This document shows positions 54,160 through 63,696 of a DNA stretch of 64,000 nucleotides, in pieces; the stretch's first letter is position 1, and each line of letters opens with the position of its first letter. Below the pieces are notes generated by a model that saw only the letters and a list, made by a program, of their open reading frames with translations, did not search any database and had not been told where the DNA came from. The DNA comes from Moraxella haemolytica (GTDB lineage: Bacteria; Pseudomonadota; Gammaproteobacteria; Pseudomonadales; Moraxellaceae): the NCBI RefSeq assembly GCF_030177935.1, contig NZ_CP089974.1:930001-994000 (forward strand), written 5' to 3'. Made by a program: the position numbers and the translations under genes.

Positions 54160-55529
54160 GATAGCACCGATTCACGCCACGCTTGGTCGGCAGACTCATC
54201 GCTGACTGATGCTTTAAGCATGGTTGCAAATTCTGCCAAGCTAGAAAAGCCCGATGCAGCGGTTAGACCAGAGCCATCGTCATCTGTATATTCCATGTGC
54301 ATGGCAATTTGTCCGCCTGTCATGGCAAGATAAACTTCTGCTAAAATCTCAGAGTCTAATAAAGCTCCGTGGAAAGTACGATCTTGTTTACCGACATCTA
54401 AACGACGCACGAGTGCATCAAGAGAGTTTTTTTGACCAGGGTAGAGTTCTTTGGCGATGGCAAGCGAGTCGGTTACTTTGACACGCTCGTGAAAATCTCT
54501 CAGTCCCACTTTGGCAAATTCCATGTTCAAAAACCGCATATCAAATGATGCGTTATGTGCTATGATTTCGCTATCCACCATGAATTCATAAATGGCATGA
54601 GCCACATCAGCAAACTTTGGTTTATCCACCAAAAATTCATTGGCGATACCATGCACTCGAATGACCTCTTCATCCATTACTTTGTCAGGGTTGATATAGA
54701 CATGTAGTTTGTTGCCAGTAAAACGGCGACCAACCATCTCAACAATACCCACCTCAACAATGCGGTCGCCACCTCGGTCATCAAAACCTGTGGTTTCTGT
54801 ATCCATAATCAGTTGTCGGTTGCTGACACCACGATTGACAGGTTTTGGTAATATTGCCCAAAAGTCCGGATTAACCCTGCGGGTATTGCCATCATAATTG
54901 GGATTTTGGTTGTCATCTGGGCTGATGGTAAAGCCAAGCGATGCAGATGATCTGTCGTCTGCATTGTCTGCTGATTGGTTATTATTGTCTGCTATATGAG
55001 TGTTTTTTTGACCGACAGTTGAGTCATTGTCGTTGTTATTATTTTGATTGTCATTACCATCGTGAGCAATGAATGACTCGCCTGCACCCAGAACGCCTTG
55101 ATTGGCAAGTATGTCTGCCATCTCATTGCCTGCATGACCTGCATGACCTTTAATCCATTGCCAATCAATGCTACGACCTTGTGTTAATTGATCAAGCTCC
55201 TGCCAAAGCTCAACATTTAGCACGGGCTTTTTATCAGCTTTTTTCCAGCCGTTATTTTTCCAGTTAAAAATCCATTTGGTAATACCGTCTTTGACATAGC
55301 CAGAATCTGTCCAAATCTGAATGGGCATCTTAAAGGGTGTACGCTTTAGGGCAACAATTGCCGCCATTAGCTCCATGCGGTTATTCGTTGTGTCGCTCTC
55401 TCCGCCCCATATATTTAGTATATCGCCATTAGGGTATAAAATGTGTGCCCCAAAGCCACCCACTGATGCACCTTGCTTGCCATTACCCTTACAAGCCCCA
55501 TCTGTATATGCAACAATAAAATCTTTCAT
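54156..55529 (-). CDS. rnhA-dnaQ: Fused ribonuclease HI / DNA polymerase III epsilon subunit
   Basis: One protein, two enzymes. Residues 1 to about 150 form RNase HI (YTDGACKGN, NNRMELMAAI, TDSGYVKDG, WIKGHAGHAGNEMAD, with the DEDD-type catalytic carboxylates). Residues about 235-405 are the DnaQ 3'-5' proofreading exonuclease (MDTETTGFDDRGGDRIVEVG, HNASFDMRFLNMEF, HGALLDSEILAEVY). An Asn/Asp-rich linker (about 155-220; DNQNNNNDNDST) joins them. 457 aa. In many bacteria rnhA and dnaQ are separate, often divergent genes. Confidence 0.94.
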   Translation of the reverse strand: MKDFIVAYTDGACKGNGKQGASVGGFGAHILYPNGDILNIWGGESDTTNNRMELMAAIVALKRTPFKMPIQIWTDSGYVKDGITKWIFNWKNNGWKKADKKPVLNVELWQELDQLTQGRSIDWQWIKGHAGHAGNEMADILANQGVLGAGESFIAHDGNDNQNNNNDNDSTVGQKNTHIADNNNQSADNADDRSSASLGFTISPDDNQNPNYDGNTRRVNPDFWAILPKPVNRGVSNRQLIMDTETTGFDDRGGDRIVEVGIVEMVGRRFTGNKLHVYINPDKVMDEEVIRVHGIANEFLVDKPKFADVAHAIYEFMVDSEIIAHNASFDMRFLNMEFAKVGLRDFHERVKVTDSLAIAKELYPGQKNSLDALVRRLDVGKQDRTFHGALLDSEILAEVYLAMTGGQIAMHMEYTDDDGSGLTAASGFSSLAEFATMLKASVSDESADQAWRESVLS

Positions 55530-55646
55530 AAACCACCACCAAAGATAAATGATGCGTCATTATAAATCATCATGCTTGTTTTGTCATTTTAAAGGCAGGG
55601 CTAAAGGTAAAAATTCGTAGATTTGTGCAGTTTTTTATGACAAATT

Positions 55647-55655
55647 TGTTATAAT
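55647..55655 (+). promoter_or_regulatory. Extended -10 promoter element of the trmB-like gene
   Basis: TGTTATAAT, 52 bp before the start codon. Confidence 0.45.
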
Positions 55656-55707
55656 AAGGTCTTATCATTCGCCCAATTATAAAGTTTTAATCAACCAGTA
55701 ATCTGCC

Positions 55708-56376
55708 ATGACCGAATTATCTCATCGCTTTGAACGCCAGTTCCGCACTGATGCTATTTTTGCCCCAAAAGGCACTACGCCCATTTTTACTACTCGTCCC
55801 TTATTTCTTGAAATTGGTGCAGGCAAGGGAAAACATGCCTTATCGTTTGCCAAACAAAATCCTGATAAACATATTATCGCCATCGAACGCACTCAAGAGA
55901 AGTTTTTGGCATTCAAAAAACAAGCGGATGGTGAAAATCTGGATAATCTGACTGCTGTACATGCCGATGCCATTGCTTATACCGCACATCATATCCTGCC
56001 CAATTCTTTAGATGGCGTATTCATTTTATACCCCAATCCAGAACCTGCCAACAAAAATCAGCGTTGGCTGAATATGCCATTTTTTGAGTTTTTGGTATCA
56101 CGACTAAAAGCAGGGGCAACCATTACAATCGCCGGTAACATTGGTGAATACATTGACGAAGCACAAAAACTACTTGATGAAGTGTGGCTACTGCCTTATG
56201 AACGATGTGTGATTAAGAGTGATTCTGTTCGTACACATTTTGAAATTAAGTACCTAGCACGGGGTGAAGTTTGTCAAGAATTGACCATCTTAAAGCCCAA
56301 CTACTACCAAACTCGTTTTGATGATGCTGATGGTCAAAAAAGCAATCAAGCCATACAAGCAGACCATGACGCATAA
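55708..56376 (+). CDS. TrmB-family SAM-dependent methyltransferase
   Basis: 222-aa class I methyltransferase related to tRNA (guanine-N7)-methyltransferase TrmB. The SAM motif LFLEIGAGKGKHALSFAKQNPDKHIIAIERT fits. The usual TrmB motif FPDPWPKxxHxxRR is replaced by ILYPNPEPANKNQRW, lacking the His and second Arg. It may therefore be a divergent TrmB or a paralogue acting on another substrate. The last 11 bp overlap the next gene. Confidence 0.75.
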   Translation: MTELSHRFERQFRTDAIFAPKGTTPIFTTRPLFLEIGAGKGKHALSFAKQNPDKHIIAIERTQEKFLAFKKQADGENLDNLTAVHADAIAYTAHHILPNSLDGVFILYPNPEPANKNQRWLNMPFFEFLVSRLKAGATITIAGNIGEYIDEAQKLLDEVWLLPYERCVIKSDSVRTHFEIKYLARGEVCQELTILKPNYYQTRFDDADGQKSNQAIQADHDA

Positions 56377-57592
56377 TCATACGCCCATTGTTGCCATCAT
56401 TGGGGCAGGGGCATCAGGGCTTATGGCAGCAGAAATACTTTCGGCATCAGGCATTAGTGTGCAGGTCTATGAACAGATGCCAACAGCTGGTAGAAAGCTA
56501 CTCATGGCGGGCAAAACAGGGCTAAACATCTCGCACAGTGAGCCACTTGATGAGTTCATCACTCGTTATAGCGATGTGCGTATCGGTAACTGGGTGCGTC
56601 AGTTTCATGCTAATGACATTCAAGCGTGGATGAGTGGACTTGGTATTGACAGTTATATTGGCTCAAGCGGACGAATTTTCCCTACGCAAATGAAAGCGTC
56701 AGCACTACTAAGAGCGTGGTTGCACCGTCTAGATGAACAGGGTGTGTGCATCTACTATCGACATCGTTGTACTGACATTCATGATGACATGGCAACTTTT
56801 AGCATACATGATAAAGATGGTCAGCCGATAGGGGTAATTAGTCGGTCTTTTGATATTATTATCTTGGCGTGCGGTGGTGGCTCATATGCTCGCTTGGGTA
56901 GTGATGGGGCGTGGCAAGCGTGGTTTGGTCAAGATGAGCTAACCCCTCTTTATGCTAGCAATGTTGGCATAGAGCGTACATGGTCGCCTTTTATGCACAG
57001 CCACTTTGGGCAGGCATTAAAGCGAGTAAGGGCAAGTGTTGGTAAGCATACAGATTATGGCGATATCATCATCAGTCATTATGGCATGGAAAGCGGTGTT
57101 ATCTATAAACTTAATCGCTCCATGAAAGATGAACTAGACACGCAAGGAAAAATCTGCCTAACGCTTGATTTGTTGCCTGATAAGTCGCCCCAATTCATTA
57201 CCAAAGTCTTTACGCAAACCAAAAAACAATCTTTAAATAACCTGTGTCGAAAAATAGGGCTTGACCCCATTAAAACCGCTTTATTAAGAGAATGCACCAA
57301 CAAAAACGATTGGTCAGATTTTCAAAAAATGGCTAGTTTTATCAAGGCATTACCAATTTATTTTGACGGCTTTCGTCCTATAGATGAAGCGATTAGCACA
57401 GGTGGTGGGGTGAAATTATCAGCATTAAATCACACCCTGCAATCACGACACAATCCACACCTATTCGTAGTAGGAGAGATGGTGGATTGGGATGCACCTA
57501 CAGGTGGTTATCTATTAACTGCTTGTCTTGCCATGGGTCGAGCGGTAGGGCATCATATAGCTACCTTATTGAATAAAAATACCAAAACATAG
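56366..57592 (+). CDS. HI0933/PP_4765-type FAD-dependent flavoprotein
   Basis: 408-aa NAD(P)/FAD oxidoreductase. Dinucleotide-binding GAGASGLMAAEIL at the start, MPTAGRKLLMAGKTGLNISHSE, IGSSGRIFPTQMKASALLRAWLHRL and C-terminal GGGVKLSALNH...FVVGEMVDWDAPTGGYLL. This fits the TIGR03862 (PP_4765) subgroup; reaction unknown. The start at 56366 is preferred, since the earlier in-frame ATG lies inside the preceding gene with no homology. Confidence 0.88.
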   Translation: MTHNHTPIVAIIGAGASGLMAAEILSASGISVQVYEQMPTAGRKLLMAGKTGLNISHSEPLDEFITRYSDVRIGNWVRQFHANDIQAWMSGLGIDSYIGSSGRIFPTQMKASALLRAWLHRLDEQGVCIYYRHRCTDIHDDMATFSIHDKDGQPIGVISRSFDIIILACGGGSYARLGSDGAWQAWFGQDELTPLYASNVGIERTWSPFMHSHFGQALKRVRASVGKHTDYGDIIISHYGMESGVIYKLNRSMKDELDTQGKICLTLDLLPDKSPQFITKVFTQTKKQSLNNLCRKIGLDPIKTALLRECTNKNDWSDFQKMASFIKALPIYFDGFRPIDEAISTGGGVKLSALNHTLQSRHNPHLFVVGEMVDWDAPTGGYLLTACLAMGRAVGHHIATLLNKNTKT

Positions 57593-57714
57593 CCCAATAA
57601 CAGCAATGATTGACTGGTGCTATGGTATGGGTGGCTTTGATGAAAAATAAATCTTACGCCATTGGCTTTCGCCCAAAAATTTAGTGCGAAAAACGCCAAT
57701 TTTTGTGCACAATC

Positions 57715-57723
57715 TGCTACAAT
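57715..57723 (+). promoter_or_regulatory. Extended -10 promoter element of serC
   Basis: TGCTACAAT, 66 bp before the serC start codon. Confidence 0.4.
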
Positions 57724-57789
57724 ACCAACAGATTCATGATGAATGATGGCGATTTTAGCTGTCTACTTGATTATCTATAGGAATTTTTT

Positions 57790-58872
57790 ATGAAGCGTCT
57801 TGCTAATTTTTGTGCAGGTCCTGCATCAATGCCGACCACTGTTCTCCAAAAAGCCCAAGCTGAACTGTTAGATTGGCGTGGCACAGGAACTTCTGTGATG
57901 GAGATTAGCCATAGAAGTGCTGATTATATTGAGATTGCCACCAAAGCTGAGCAAGACTTGCGTAAGCTGATGGGTATTGGCGATGATTATGCGGTGCTGT
58001 TTTTGCAGGGTGGGGCGGCATTGCAGTTTTCAGCCATACCACTAAATCTACTCAATGGCGGTACGGCAGACCATTTGATTACAGGTAGTTGGTCACAAAA
58101 GGCGTATACAGAAGCCAAACGCTACGAATCTCTTGGACTTGGTAAAATCAATCTGGTTGCCCAAGGCGATGGTACTGATGTGCCAAGCATGGATACTTGG
58201 CAGCTGTCCGATAAGGCGACATATTTTCACTATTGCCCAAATGAGACCATTCATGGTGTTCAGATATTTGAGACACCAAAAGTAGATGTTCCTATTGTGG
58301 CAGATTTTTCATCTTGTATTTTATCCACACCCATTGATGTTAATGACTTTGGCGTGATTTATGCAGGAGCTCAAAAGAATATCGGTCCTGCAGGGCTAAC
58401 CTTAGTGATTATTCGCAAAGACCTGATGGAACAAGCATCTGCATGGTGTCCAAACATCATGAACTACAAAAATCAATTTGACAATGACAGTATGTTAAAT
58501 ACGCCATCAACTTATGCATGGTATCTGTCAGGTTTGGTATTTGAGTGGTTATTGGATAATGGTGGGGTAGATGCTATTGCCAAGATCAATCGTAAAAAAG
58601 CTGACTTGCTTTATCGCACCATTGATGAGAGCGATTTTTATGCCAACAAGGTCAATCCGCAGTATCGCTCCATCATGAATGTGCCGTTTCAGCTGGCGGA
58701 TACAGCCTTAGATAAGCTGTTTTTAGAAGAAAGTAAAAAAGCAGGACTGCTAAACTTAAAAGGTCATCGTGTTGTTGGCGGTATGCGTGCTAGTATTTAC
58801 AATGCCATCACCTTAGAGCAGGTGCAGGCACTGGTGGCATTTATGAAAGACTTTGAGCAAAAACACGCTTAA
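57790..58872 (+). CDS. serC: Phosphoserine aminotransferase
   Basis: PLP enzyme making 3-phosphoserine for serine (and a step of pyridoxal synthesis). Signatures: NFCAGPASMPTTVLQKAQAEL, FLQGGAALQFSAIP, ADFSSCILSTPIDV and the Schiff-base Lys in GVIYAGAQKNIGPAGL. 360 aa, normal. In several gammaproteobacteria serC belongs to a gyrA-serC-pheA-tyrA-aroA supraoperon; here it is separate from pheA by almost 40 kb but lies 5 kb from gyrA. Confidence 0.97.
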   Translation: MKRLANFCAGPASMPTTVLQKAQAELLDWRGTGTSVMEISHRSADYIEIATKAEQDLRKLMGIGDDYAVLFLQGGAALQFSAIPLNLLNGGTADHLITGSWSQKAYTEAKRYESLGLGKINLVAQGDGTDVPSMDTWQLSDKATYFHYCPNETIHGVQIFETPKVDVPIVADFSSCILSTPIDVNDFGVIYAGAQKNIGPAGLTLVIIRKDLMEQASAWCPNIMNYKNQFDNDSMLNTPSTYAWYLSGLVFEWLLDNGGVDAIAKINRKKADLLYRTIDESDFYANKVNPQYRSIMNVPFQLADTALDKLFLEESKKAGLLNLKGHRVVGGMRASIYNAITLEQVQALVAFMKDFEQKHA

Positions 58873-58927
58873 TGCACATCATTACCAAAACCAAAGGTAT
58901 GTGATCAAAGCCAAAACAGGAAGAAAT

Positions 58928-59707
58928 ATGCTTGCCATTACCGCCCTAAAAGCATTTAGCGATAACTATATCTGGGTAATCAGTCAGGACAATCAAGCCA
59001 TCATCGTTGATCCAGGTGAAGCTACGCCTGTCATCAAACACTTGGCTCAATATCAGCTCAACCCCATCGCCATACTCATCACGCACCACCATGATGACCA
59101 CATCGGTGGTGTATCAGCCATTCAAGATGTCTATCCAGACATACAGATTATTGCTCATCGTGAGCATGGTCTTGATGGGATATTTGTGGATGAGAGCGAC
59201 AGATTTGAGTTGCTTGGGGCAGAGTTTACTACATGGCGAACAGCAGGGCATACCGATACGCACCTTTCTTATCTGTGCCAAGCAGATGATAAGTTGCTTG
59301 TATTTTGTGGCGATACTTTGTTTAGTGGTGGCTGTGGTCGTGTGTTTACAGGAACGATTAAAGAACTTTATGATAGCATGACTCGCTTTAATCAACTACC
59401 GACAGATACACTGTTTTATCCTGCTCATGAATACACACTTGCTAATTTAAGATTTGGTCTGTCAGTATGTACTGATGAATATAAAGATGATATTGCTCAC
59501 GCCATCAATCTTACCCAAGAAAAGCTGGCACAAGGACAGCCATCACTGCCAACCACGCTTGAGCAGGAAAGACGCATCAATGTCTTTTTGCACACCCATC
59601 ATGACAATCTTTATGACAGCATTGGTAAAAATCACTCCCAAAAAGACCACTCGGCTTTGGCGGTCTTTACTGCCTTGCGTGAACTAAAAAACAATTTTAG
59701 TGGTTGA
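58928..59707 (+). CDS. gloB: Hydroxyacylglutathione hydrolase (glyoxalase II)
   Basis: Zinc metallo-beta-lactamase-fold enzyme of methylglyoxal detoxification. HxHxDH motif in ITHHHDDHIGG, GHTDTHLSYL, FCGDTLFSGGCGRVF and PAHEYTLANLRF. The start MLAITALKAFSDNYIW with AGGAAG upstream is chosen; a longer in-frame reading overlaps serC and lacks homology. 259 aa. Confidence 0.95.
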   Translation: MLAITALKAFSDNYIWVISQDNQAIIVDPGEATPVIKHLAQYQLNPIAILITHHHDDHIGGVSAIQDVYPDIQIIAHREHGLDGIFVDESDRFELLGAEFTTWRTAGHTDTHLSYLCQADDKLLVFCGDTLFSGGCGRVFTGTIKELYDSMTRFNQLPTDTLFYPAHEYTLANLRFGLSVCTDEYKDDIAHAINLTQEKLAQGQPSLPTTLEQERRINVFLHTHHDNLYDSIGKNHSQKDHSALAVFTALRELKNNFSG

Positions 59708-59716
59708 TATTGATTC

Positions 59717-60301
59717 ATGAGTATCGTCTCTCTTACCGCCTTATCTTTTGGCATGTCTATGGATGCGTTTGCCAGTGCAATCGCCAAAGGAGCGACCGAT
59801 CGTCAGACAACCTTGGTGCAGGCGTTTAAGGCAGGTCTTGTTTTTGGTGTGATTGAAGGTGTTGCCCCTATTATCGGCTGGTTGATTGGTGGCGTTGCCA
59901 GTCAATGGTTGTCTTACATTGACCACTGGATCGCTTTTGGTTTATTGCTTTTTCTGGGACTGCGTTTTATTCATGAGGCCGCCACCAAAACACATACACA
60001 TCATCACACCACCAAGACAAATAAAGGCACTCAAGACAACTTTGGGCTGATGCTAATCACTGCCATTGCTACCAGTATTGACTCTTTGGTTGTGGGTGTG
60101 TCGTTGGCATTTTTAAAAGCGAATATATTGTTGGCGGCGACCCTTATTGGTATTGCCACGACCATCATGGCAACTCTTGGGGTGTATCTGGGCAACTGCT
60201 TGGGATTTCGCTTTGGTAGGGTGGCGATGTTTATTGGTGGACTGGTGTTGCTTGGTATTGGTAGCACGATTTTGTATAGCCATTTAACAACGCATATATG
60301 A
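59717..60301 (+). CDS. mntP: Manganese efflux pump MntP
   Basis: Inner-membrane Mn2+ exporter of 194 aa with six hydrophobic segments. Each half carries the family motif: FGMSMDAFASAIAKG and ATSIDSLVVGVSLAFL with membrane Asp residues. A His-rich loop (THTHHHTTKTNKG, about 94-106) could bind metal. It begins 9 bp after gloB with no room for a yybP-ykoY manganese riboswitch, so regulation by that route is not supported. Confidence 0.93.
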   Translation: MSIVSLTALSFGMSMDAFASAIAKGATDRQTTLVQAFKAGLVFGVIEGVAPIIGWLIGGVASQWLSYIDHWIAFGLLLFLGLRFIHEAATKTHTHHHTTKTNKGTQDNFGLMLITAIATSIDSLVVGVSLAFLKANILLAATLIGIATTIMATLGVYLGNCLGFRFGRVAMFIGGLVLLGIGSTILYSHLTTHI

Positions 60302-60376
60302 TATATCGCTAAGCTGTTTTATTATTCCTAACTGTTTTTATCCAACCCTAGCCATATGGAAAAATTAGCAAAATCA

Positions 60377-60385
60377 TGCTATGAT
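60377..60385 (+). promoter_or_regulatory. Candidate extended -10 element upstream of rsmA
   Basis: TGCTATGAT, 65 bp before the start; one mismatch from TATAAT. Confidence 0.35.
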
Positions 60386-60450
60386 GGTGGATTGATGTGG
60401 ATTTCATATTCACTAAGCATTCTACTTTTATTACATATTGACAAAACCTA

Positions 60451-61308
60451 ATGCGACATATTCCAAAAACCCCCCAAGAAGCCCGCCATGCCCCAAGAAA
60501 ACGCTTTGGGCAGAACTTTTTGCATGATACCAGTGTCATTCAGCAAATCGTTGCTAGCATCCGCTTGTCTTGTCAGGATAATTTACTAGAAATCGGTCCA
60601 GGACTTGGAGCATTAACCGAGCCACTATTGGCGGAGGTGAATGGCATGACGGTCATTGAGCTTGACCGTGATTTGGCAGCTCAGCTCAAAATCAACATTG
60701 GTGCAAATAGCCATGCTGATTTTACCATCATCAATGATAACGCCATGCACATTGACTATCGAGCATTGGCAAAACAGATTGGCAAAGGGGAATTTCGTGT
60801 TGTAGGCAATTTGCCTTATAACATTTCAACACCGATTTTGTTTAGACTGCTTGAATTTAGTGATGTCATCACGGATATGCACTTTATGCTCCAAAAAGAA
60901 GTGGTGGACCGTATCACTGCCGAGCCTAATAGCAAAGAGTATGGGCGATTGTCCGTCATCATGCAATACTGCTGCACAGCAGATTATCTATTGACCGTGC
61001 CAAAAGGGGCGTTTAATCCACCACCAAAAGTAACTTCGGCGGTATTTCGTCTAACACCATTTAAGCAAAAACCTTATACCGCTCAAGATGAGGCGTTGTT
61101 TGCCATCATTGTTCGTGAAACTTTTAATCATCGTAGAAAAACTTTAAGAGCTATTTTTAAGTCTGTATCTTTGTTGCCTACCTTAGAAGAAGCCGATTTT
61201 CAAGATATCGGCATCAGCCCACAAGCACGCCCAGAGTCGCTGTCGGTGGCTGATTTTGTGCGTCTGTCTGATTTGGTAGCTCAAAAGATGGCAACCTTAA
61301 AAGAGTAA
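60451..61308 (+). CDS. rsmA: 16S rRNA (adenine1518-N6/adenine1519-N6)-dimethyltransferase
   Basis: Dimethylates two adjacent adenines near the 3' end of 16S rRNA during 30S maturation. N-terminal [13 protein letters not shown] loop [14 protein letters not shown], catalytic [11 protein letters not shown], and C-terminal [15 protein letters not shown]. 285 aa, normal. apaH follows 8 bp downstream, the same order as in E. coli (ksgA-apaG-apaH) without apaG. Confidence 0.97.
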   Translation: MRHIPKTPQEARHAPRKRFGQNFLHDTSVIQQIVASIRLSCQDNLLEIGPGLGALTEPLLAEVNGMTVIELDRDLAAQLKINIGANSHADFTIINDNAMHIDYRALAKQIGKGEFRVVGNLPYNISTPILFRLLEFSDVITDMHFMLQKEVVDRITAEPNSKEYGRLSVIMQYCCTADYLLTVPKGAFNPPPKVTSAVFRLTPFKQKPYTAQDEALFAIIVRETFNHRRKTLRAIFKSVSLLPTLEEADFQDIGISPQARPESLSVADFVRLSDLVAQKMATLKE

Positions 61309-61316
61309 GGTGGTTT

Positions 61317-62165
61317 ATGACGCATCAAGCATACCAAACTTATCGTCATCAGTATGTCATCGGCGACCTTCAGGGGTGTTTTGGGGCATTTTTAAGCCTA
61401 CTTAGACAGATAGACTTTGATGAAACCAAAGATAAAATCTGGCTAGCAGGCGATATTGTGGCTAGAGGCGAGGATTCGTTATCTACCCTAAGAGAGGCTA
61501 AGCGACTTTCTGACATTGGGGCATTGACTACCGTACTTGGTAATCACGATATCACACTTATTGCAGTGTGGCGTGGCATCATGCCACCCAAGCCAAAAGA
61601 TAAAACAGCCCCCATCTTTGATGCACCTGATTGTGATGAGTTATTAAACTGGTTGCGCACACAACCACTGCTTGTCTTTCCTAGTGATGAGACGGTGCTG
61701 ACCCATGCAGGCATACCGCCTAACTGGTCCATTGATGAGGCTAATTCATACGCCAAAGAGCTTCAAACTGCTTTAAGTGGCGATTTGTCAAGCCTAGATA
61801 AGCTACTACCAAAACTATACAGCAAAAAAATTGAGCCTTGGCATGATGACATAAAAGGGGCAAAACGCCTAAGACTCATCGCTAATTATCTAACCAGAAT
61901 GCGTCTTTGTGATAAAAATGGTGTACTTGAATTTGGCTTTAAAGAAGGTTTGCTGGACAAAATGCCGGCTGGATATCGTCCTTGGTTTCTTTGGCACGCC
62001 CCAAGAAAAAGAAGGGTGTTATTTGGTCATTGGGCGGCACTGCAAGCAAAAGTTGCCAGTGATGATGTACGATCGCTTGATGGTGGCTGTGTATGGGGTG
62101 GTGATTTGGTGGCTTACCGTTTGTCAGATGGTGCTGTTATTCGGCTACAAGCGATGGATATTTAA
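61317..62165 (+). CDS. apaH: Bis(5'-nucleosyl)-tetraphosphatase, symmetrical
   Basis: Metallophosphatase that hydrolyses Ap4A and decaps Np4-RNAs. Motifs: YVIGDLQGCFGAFLSLL, KIWLAGDIVARGEDS, VLGNHDITLIAVW, and VLTHAGIPPNW with C-terminal LFGHWAALQ. The second block has Glu where most enzymes have Pro (GDxVxRGP), a mild oddity. 282 aa, normal. Closed by a terminator shared with rpsT. Confidence 0.95.
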   Translation: MTHQAYQTYRHQYVIGDLQGCFGAFLSLLRQIDFDETKDKIWLAGDIVARGEDSLSTLREAKRLSDIGALTTVLGNHDITLIAVWRGIMPPKPKDKTAPIFDAPDCDELLNWLRTQPLLVFPSDETVLTHAGIPPNWSIDEANSYAKELQTALSGDLSSLDKLLPKLYSKKIEPWHDDIKGAKRLRLIANYLTRMRLCDKNGVLEFGFKEGLLDKMPAGYRPWFLWHAPRKRRVLFGHWAALQAKVASDDVRSLDGGCVWGGDLVAYRLSDGAVIRLQAMDI

Positions 62166-62221
62166 GTATTGCACCAGAAGCGTTCTAAAAAATATTCCAA
62201 CCGTTCAGTATAAAAAATGAC

Positions 62222-62254
62222 ATAAAAAAGACCTTGCAAGAAGGTCTTTTTTAT
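62222..62254. terminator. Bidirectional terminator of apaH and rpsT
   Basis: Perfect 14-bp stem (core AAAAGACCTT/AAGGTCTTTT), 5-nt loop. Confidence 0.88.
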
Positions 62255-62261
62255 TAAGCAA

Positions 62262-62528
62262 TTAAGCTTGTAGTGCTTTGATTGCTTTGTTTAGACGGCT
62301 CTTATGACGAGCTGCTTTATTCTTGTGAATAACGCCTTTGTCAGCCATACGGTCAATCACAGGAACAGCTTTTTTATATGCTTCGGTAGCTAATTCGTAT
62401 GATTTTGCTTCAATGGCTGCGTTCACACGCTTGATGAAAGTACGCACCATTGAACGCTGAGAAGCTAGTTGTTGGCGACGCTTGGTATTTTGACGAGCAC
62501 GTTTACGAGCTTGGGCTGAGTTTGCCAT
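62262..62528 (-). CDS. rpsT: 30S ribosomal protein S20
   Basis: Primary 16S rRNA-binding protein of 88 aa, basic and helical: [18 protein letters not shown] start, [42 protein letters not shown]. The start is set by the canonical MANSAQ and an AAGGA site; the longer in-frame upstream reading is rejected. Terminator immediately downstream. Confidence 0.97.
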   Translation of the reverse strand: MANSAQARKRARQNTKRRQQLASQRSMVRTFIKRVNAAIEAKSYELATEAYKKAVPVIDRMADKGVIHKNKAARHKSRLNKAIKALQA

Positions 62529-62837
62529 GTTGTATCCTTGAGATAAAATGTTAAGGTGAAATTTAAATATGCTAAGCGTGATAACTCTGGCAGCCACCGA
62601 ATTATCATTTTTCAAAAGCTCTTATAATAAAAGCCCCTAAAGTAGACACGATGCCTAACATAATAAAGCATGATTTTATCAAAATCTATAAAAATACTCA
62701 ATAAAAATCAATACTTATCTGAGGATTGGTATATTTTACGGCATTTTTGGGGTATTTGGCAAGACTTTTACATGGGGATAAATATAAATTAAGTCATTTT
62801 ATGTTAAAATAGGTTGATTGGTGTGTTTTTTTGTTTT
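62529..62837. other. Intergenic region between rpsT and the Rossmann-fold gene
   Basis: A 309-bp divergent spacer, AT-rich. Leftward it must carry the rpsT promoter and leader; a TATTAT lies near 62625 but no convincing -35 was found. Nothing else recognisable, no dyad long enough to claim. Confidence 0.45.
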
Positions 62838-63578
62838 ATGAAAAGAAAAGCAATTTTAATTGGCAGTTCAAATCAGGTCGGTCAGGTACTCATGCGAGAG
62901 CTTGGGGCATTGTATGATACTTTGATTGTCATCACTCGAACACAGCCTTATAGCATCAGAGAAAACACACACATTTATCATGTGCAAAACTTTGATTCTT
63001 TATCCAGCATTATTGCCAGTATACCGATTGGTGCTGATACTGATGCGTTTAGCTGTCTTGATATGGATAAAAAAGACGCTGTCAGCTTTGATGAATTTTA
63101 TCAAGTGAATGTCTTGTTTAATCTGGATTTTGCCAAAAGCTGTTTGGATAAAGGCGTTGCCCGAATGTTTTATTTATCGCAAGCGGGTGTTCATACCCCC
63201 AACAAAGACCCAAAGCTCACCGCCAAAGCCGATGTTGAACAACGCTTACAATCACTGGGCTTTGATAAACTTGTGGTCTTTCGTCCACATAAACTTACCT
63301 TGCCAAAAAACAAACTCTCCTTAAAAAATGCAAAAAACTTCAGTTTAAGTGCAGGCTTAGCCCTTGGCTTAAATCTTGCTAAAAATACCGTTAAAAGACT
63401 AGAGAGTCTTGTCTTGTTGGATAAACAAACTCCCCTTAGTCCCAAACGAGTCGCCACTGCAATGTCTTTGATAGCATATCGCCTACATCAAGACAATAAG
63501 CACCATAAGCATTCATCTCATTTTTTGGTATTTAGCCATGATGATATTCATGACTTGACTAAGATGGATAGACACTAG
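62838..63578 (+). CDS. NAD(P)-binding Rossmann-fold protein
   Basis: 246-aa protein with an N-terminal Rossmann motif KAILIGSSNQVGQVLMREL (family pattern GATGxxG altered to GSSNQVG). The middle (NVLFNLDFAKSCLDKGVARMFYLSQAG) resembles atypical SDR proteins such as HTATIP2-like NAD(P)H-binding proteins. The usual YxxxK is not evident: KLTAKADVEQRL lacks the Tyr. Catalysis is therefore doubtful. The start at MKRKAILIG is preferred over an ATG 24 bp upstream. It sits just before gyrA; function unknown. Confidence 0.72.
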   Translation: MKRKAILIGSSNQVGQVLMRELGALYDTLIVITRTQPYSIRENTHIYHVQNFDSLSSIIASIPIGADTDAFSCLDMDKKDAVSFDEFYQVNVLFNLDFAKSCLDKGVARMFYLSQAGVHTPNKDPKLTAKADVEQRLQSLGFDKLVVFRPHKLTLPKNKLSLKNAKNFSLSAGLALGLNLAKNTVKRLESLVLLDKQTPLSPKRVATAMSLIAYRLHQDNKHHKHSSHFLVFSHDDIHDLTKMDRH

Positions 63579-63696
63579 TTGCTGTTTTGATGATTTTGTG
63601 AGTAATCAACACTGTAATTCTGGGCTTTTTTGTGTTATTTTTTGTGCGTTTATGATAAAATAGACGCTTGATTTTAAAACGAAAAAAGGGTTTTTT

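Noticed and set aside
59708-59716. Manganese riboswitch (yybP-ykoY) before mntP
   Set aside because: Only 9 bp separate gloB and mntP; there is no room for the aptamer.
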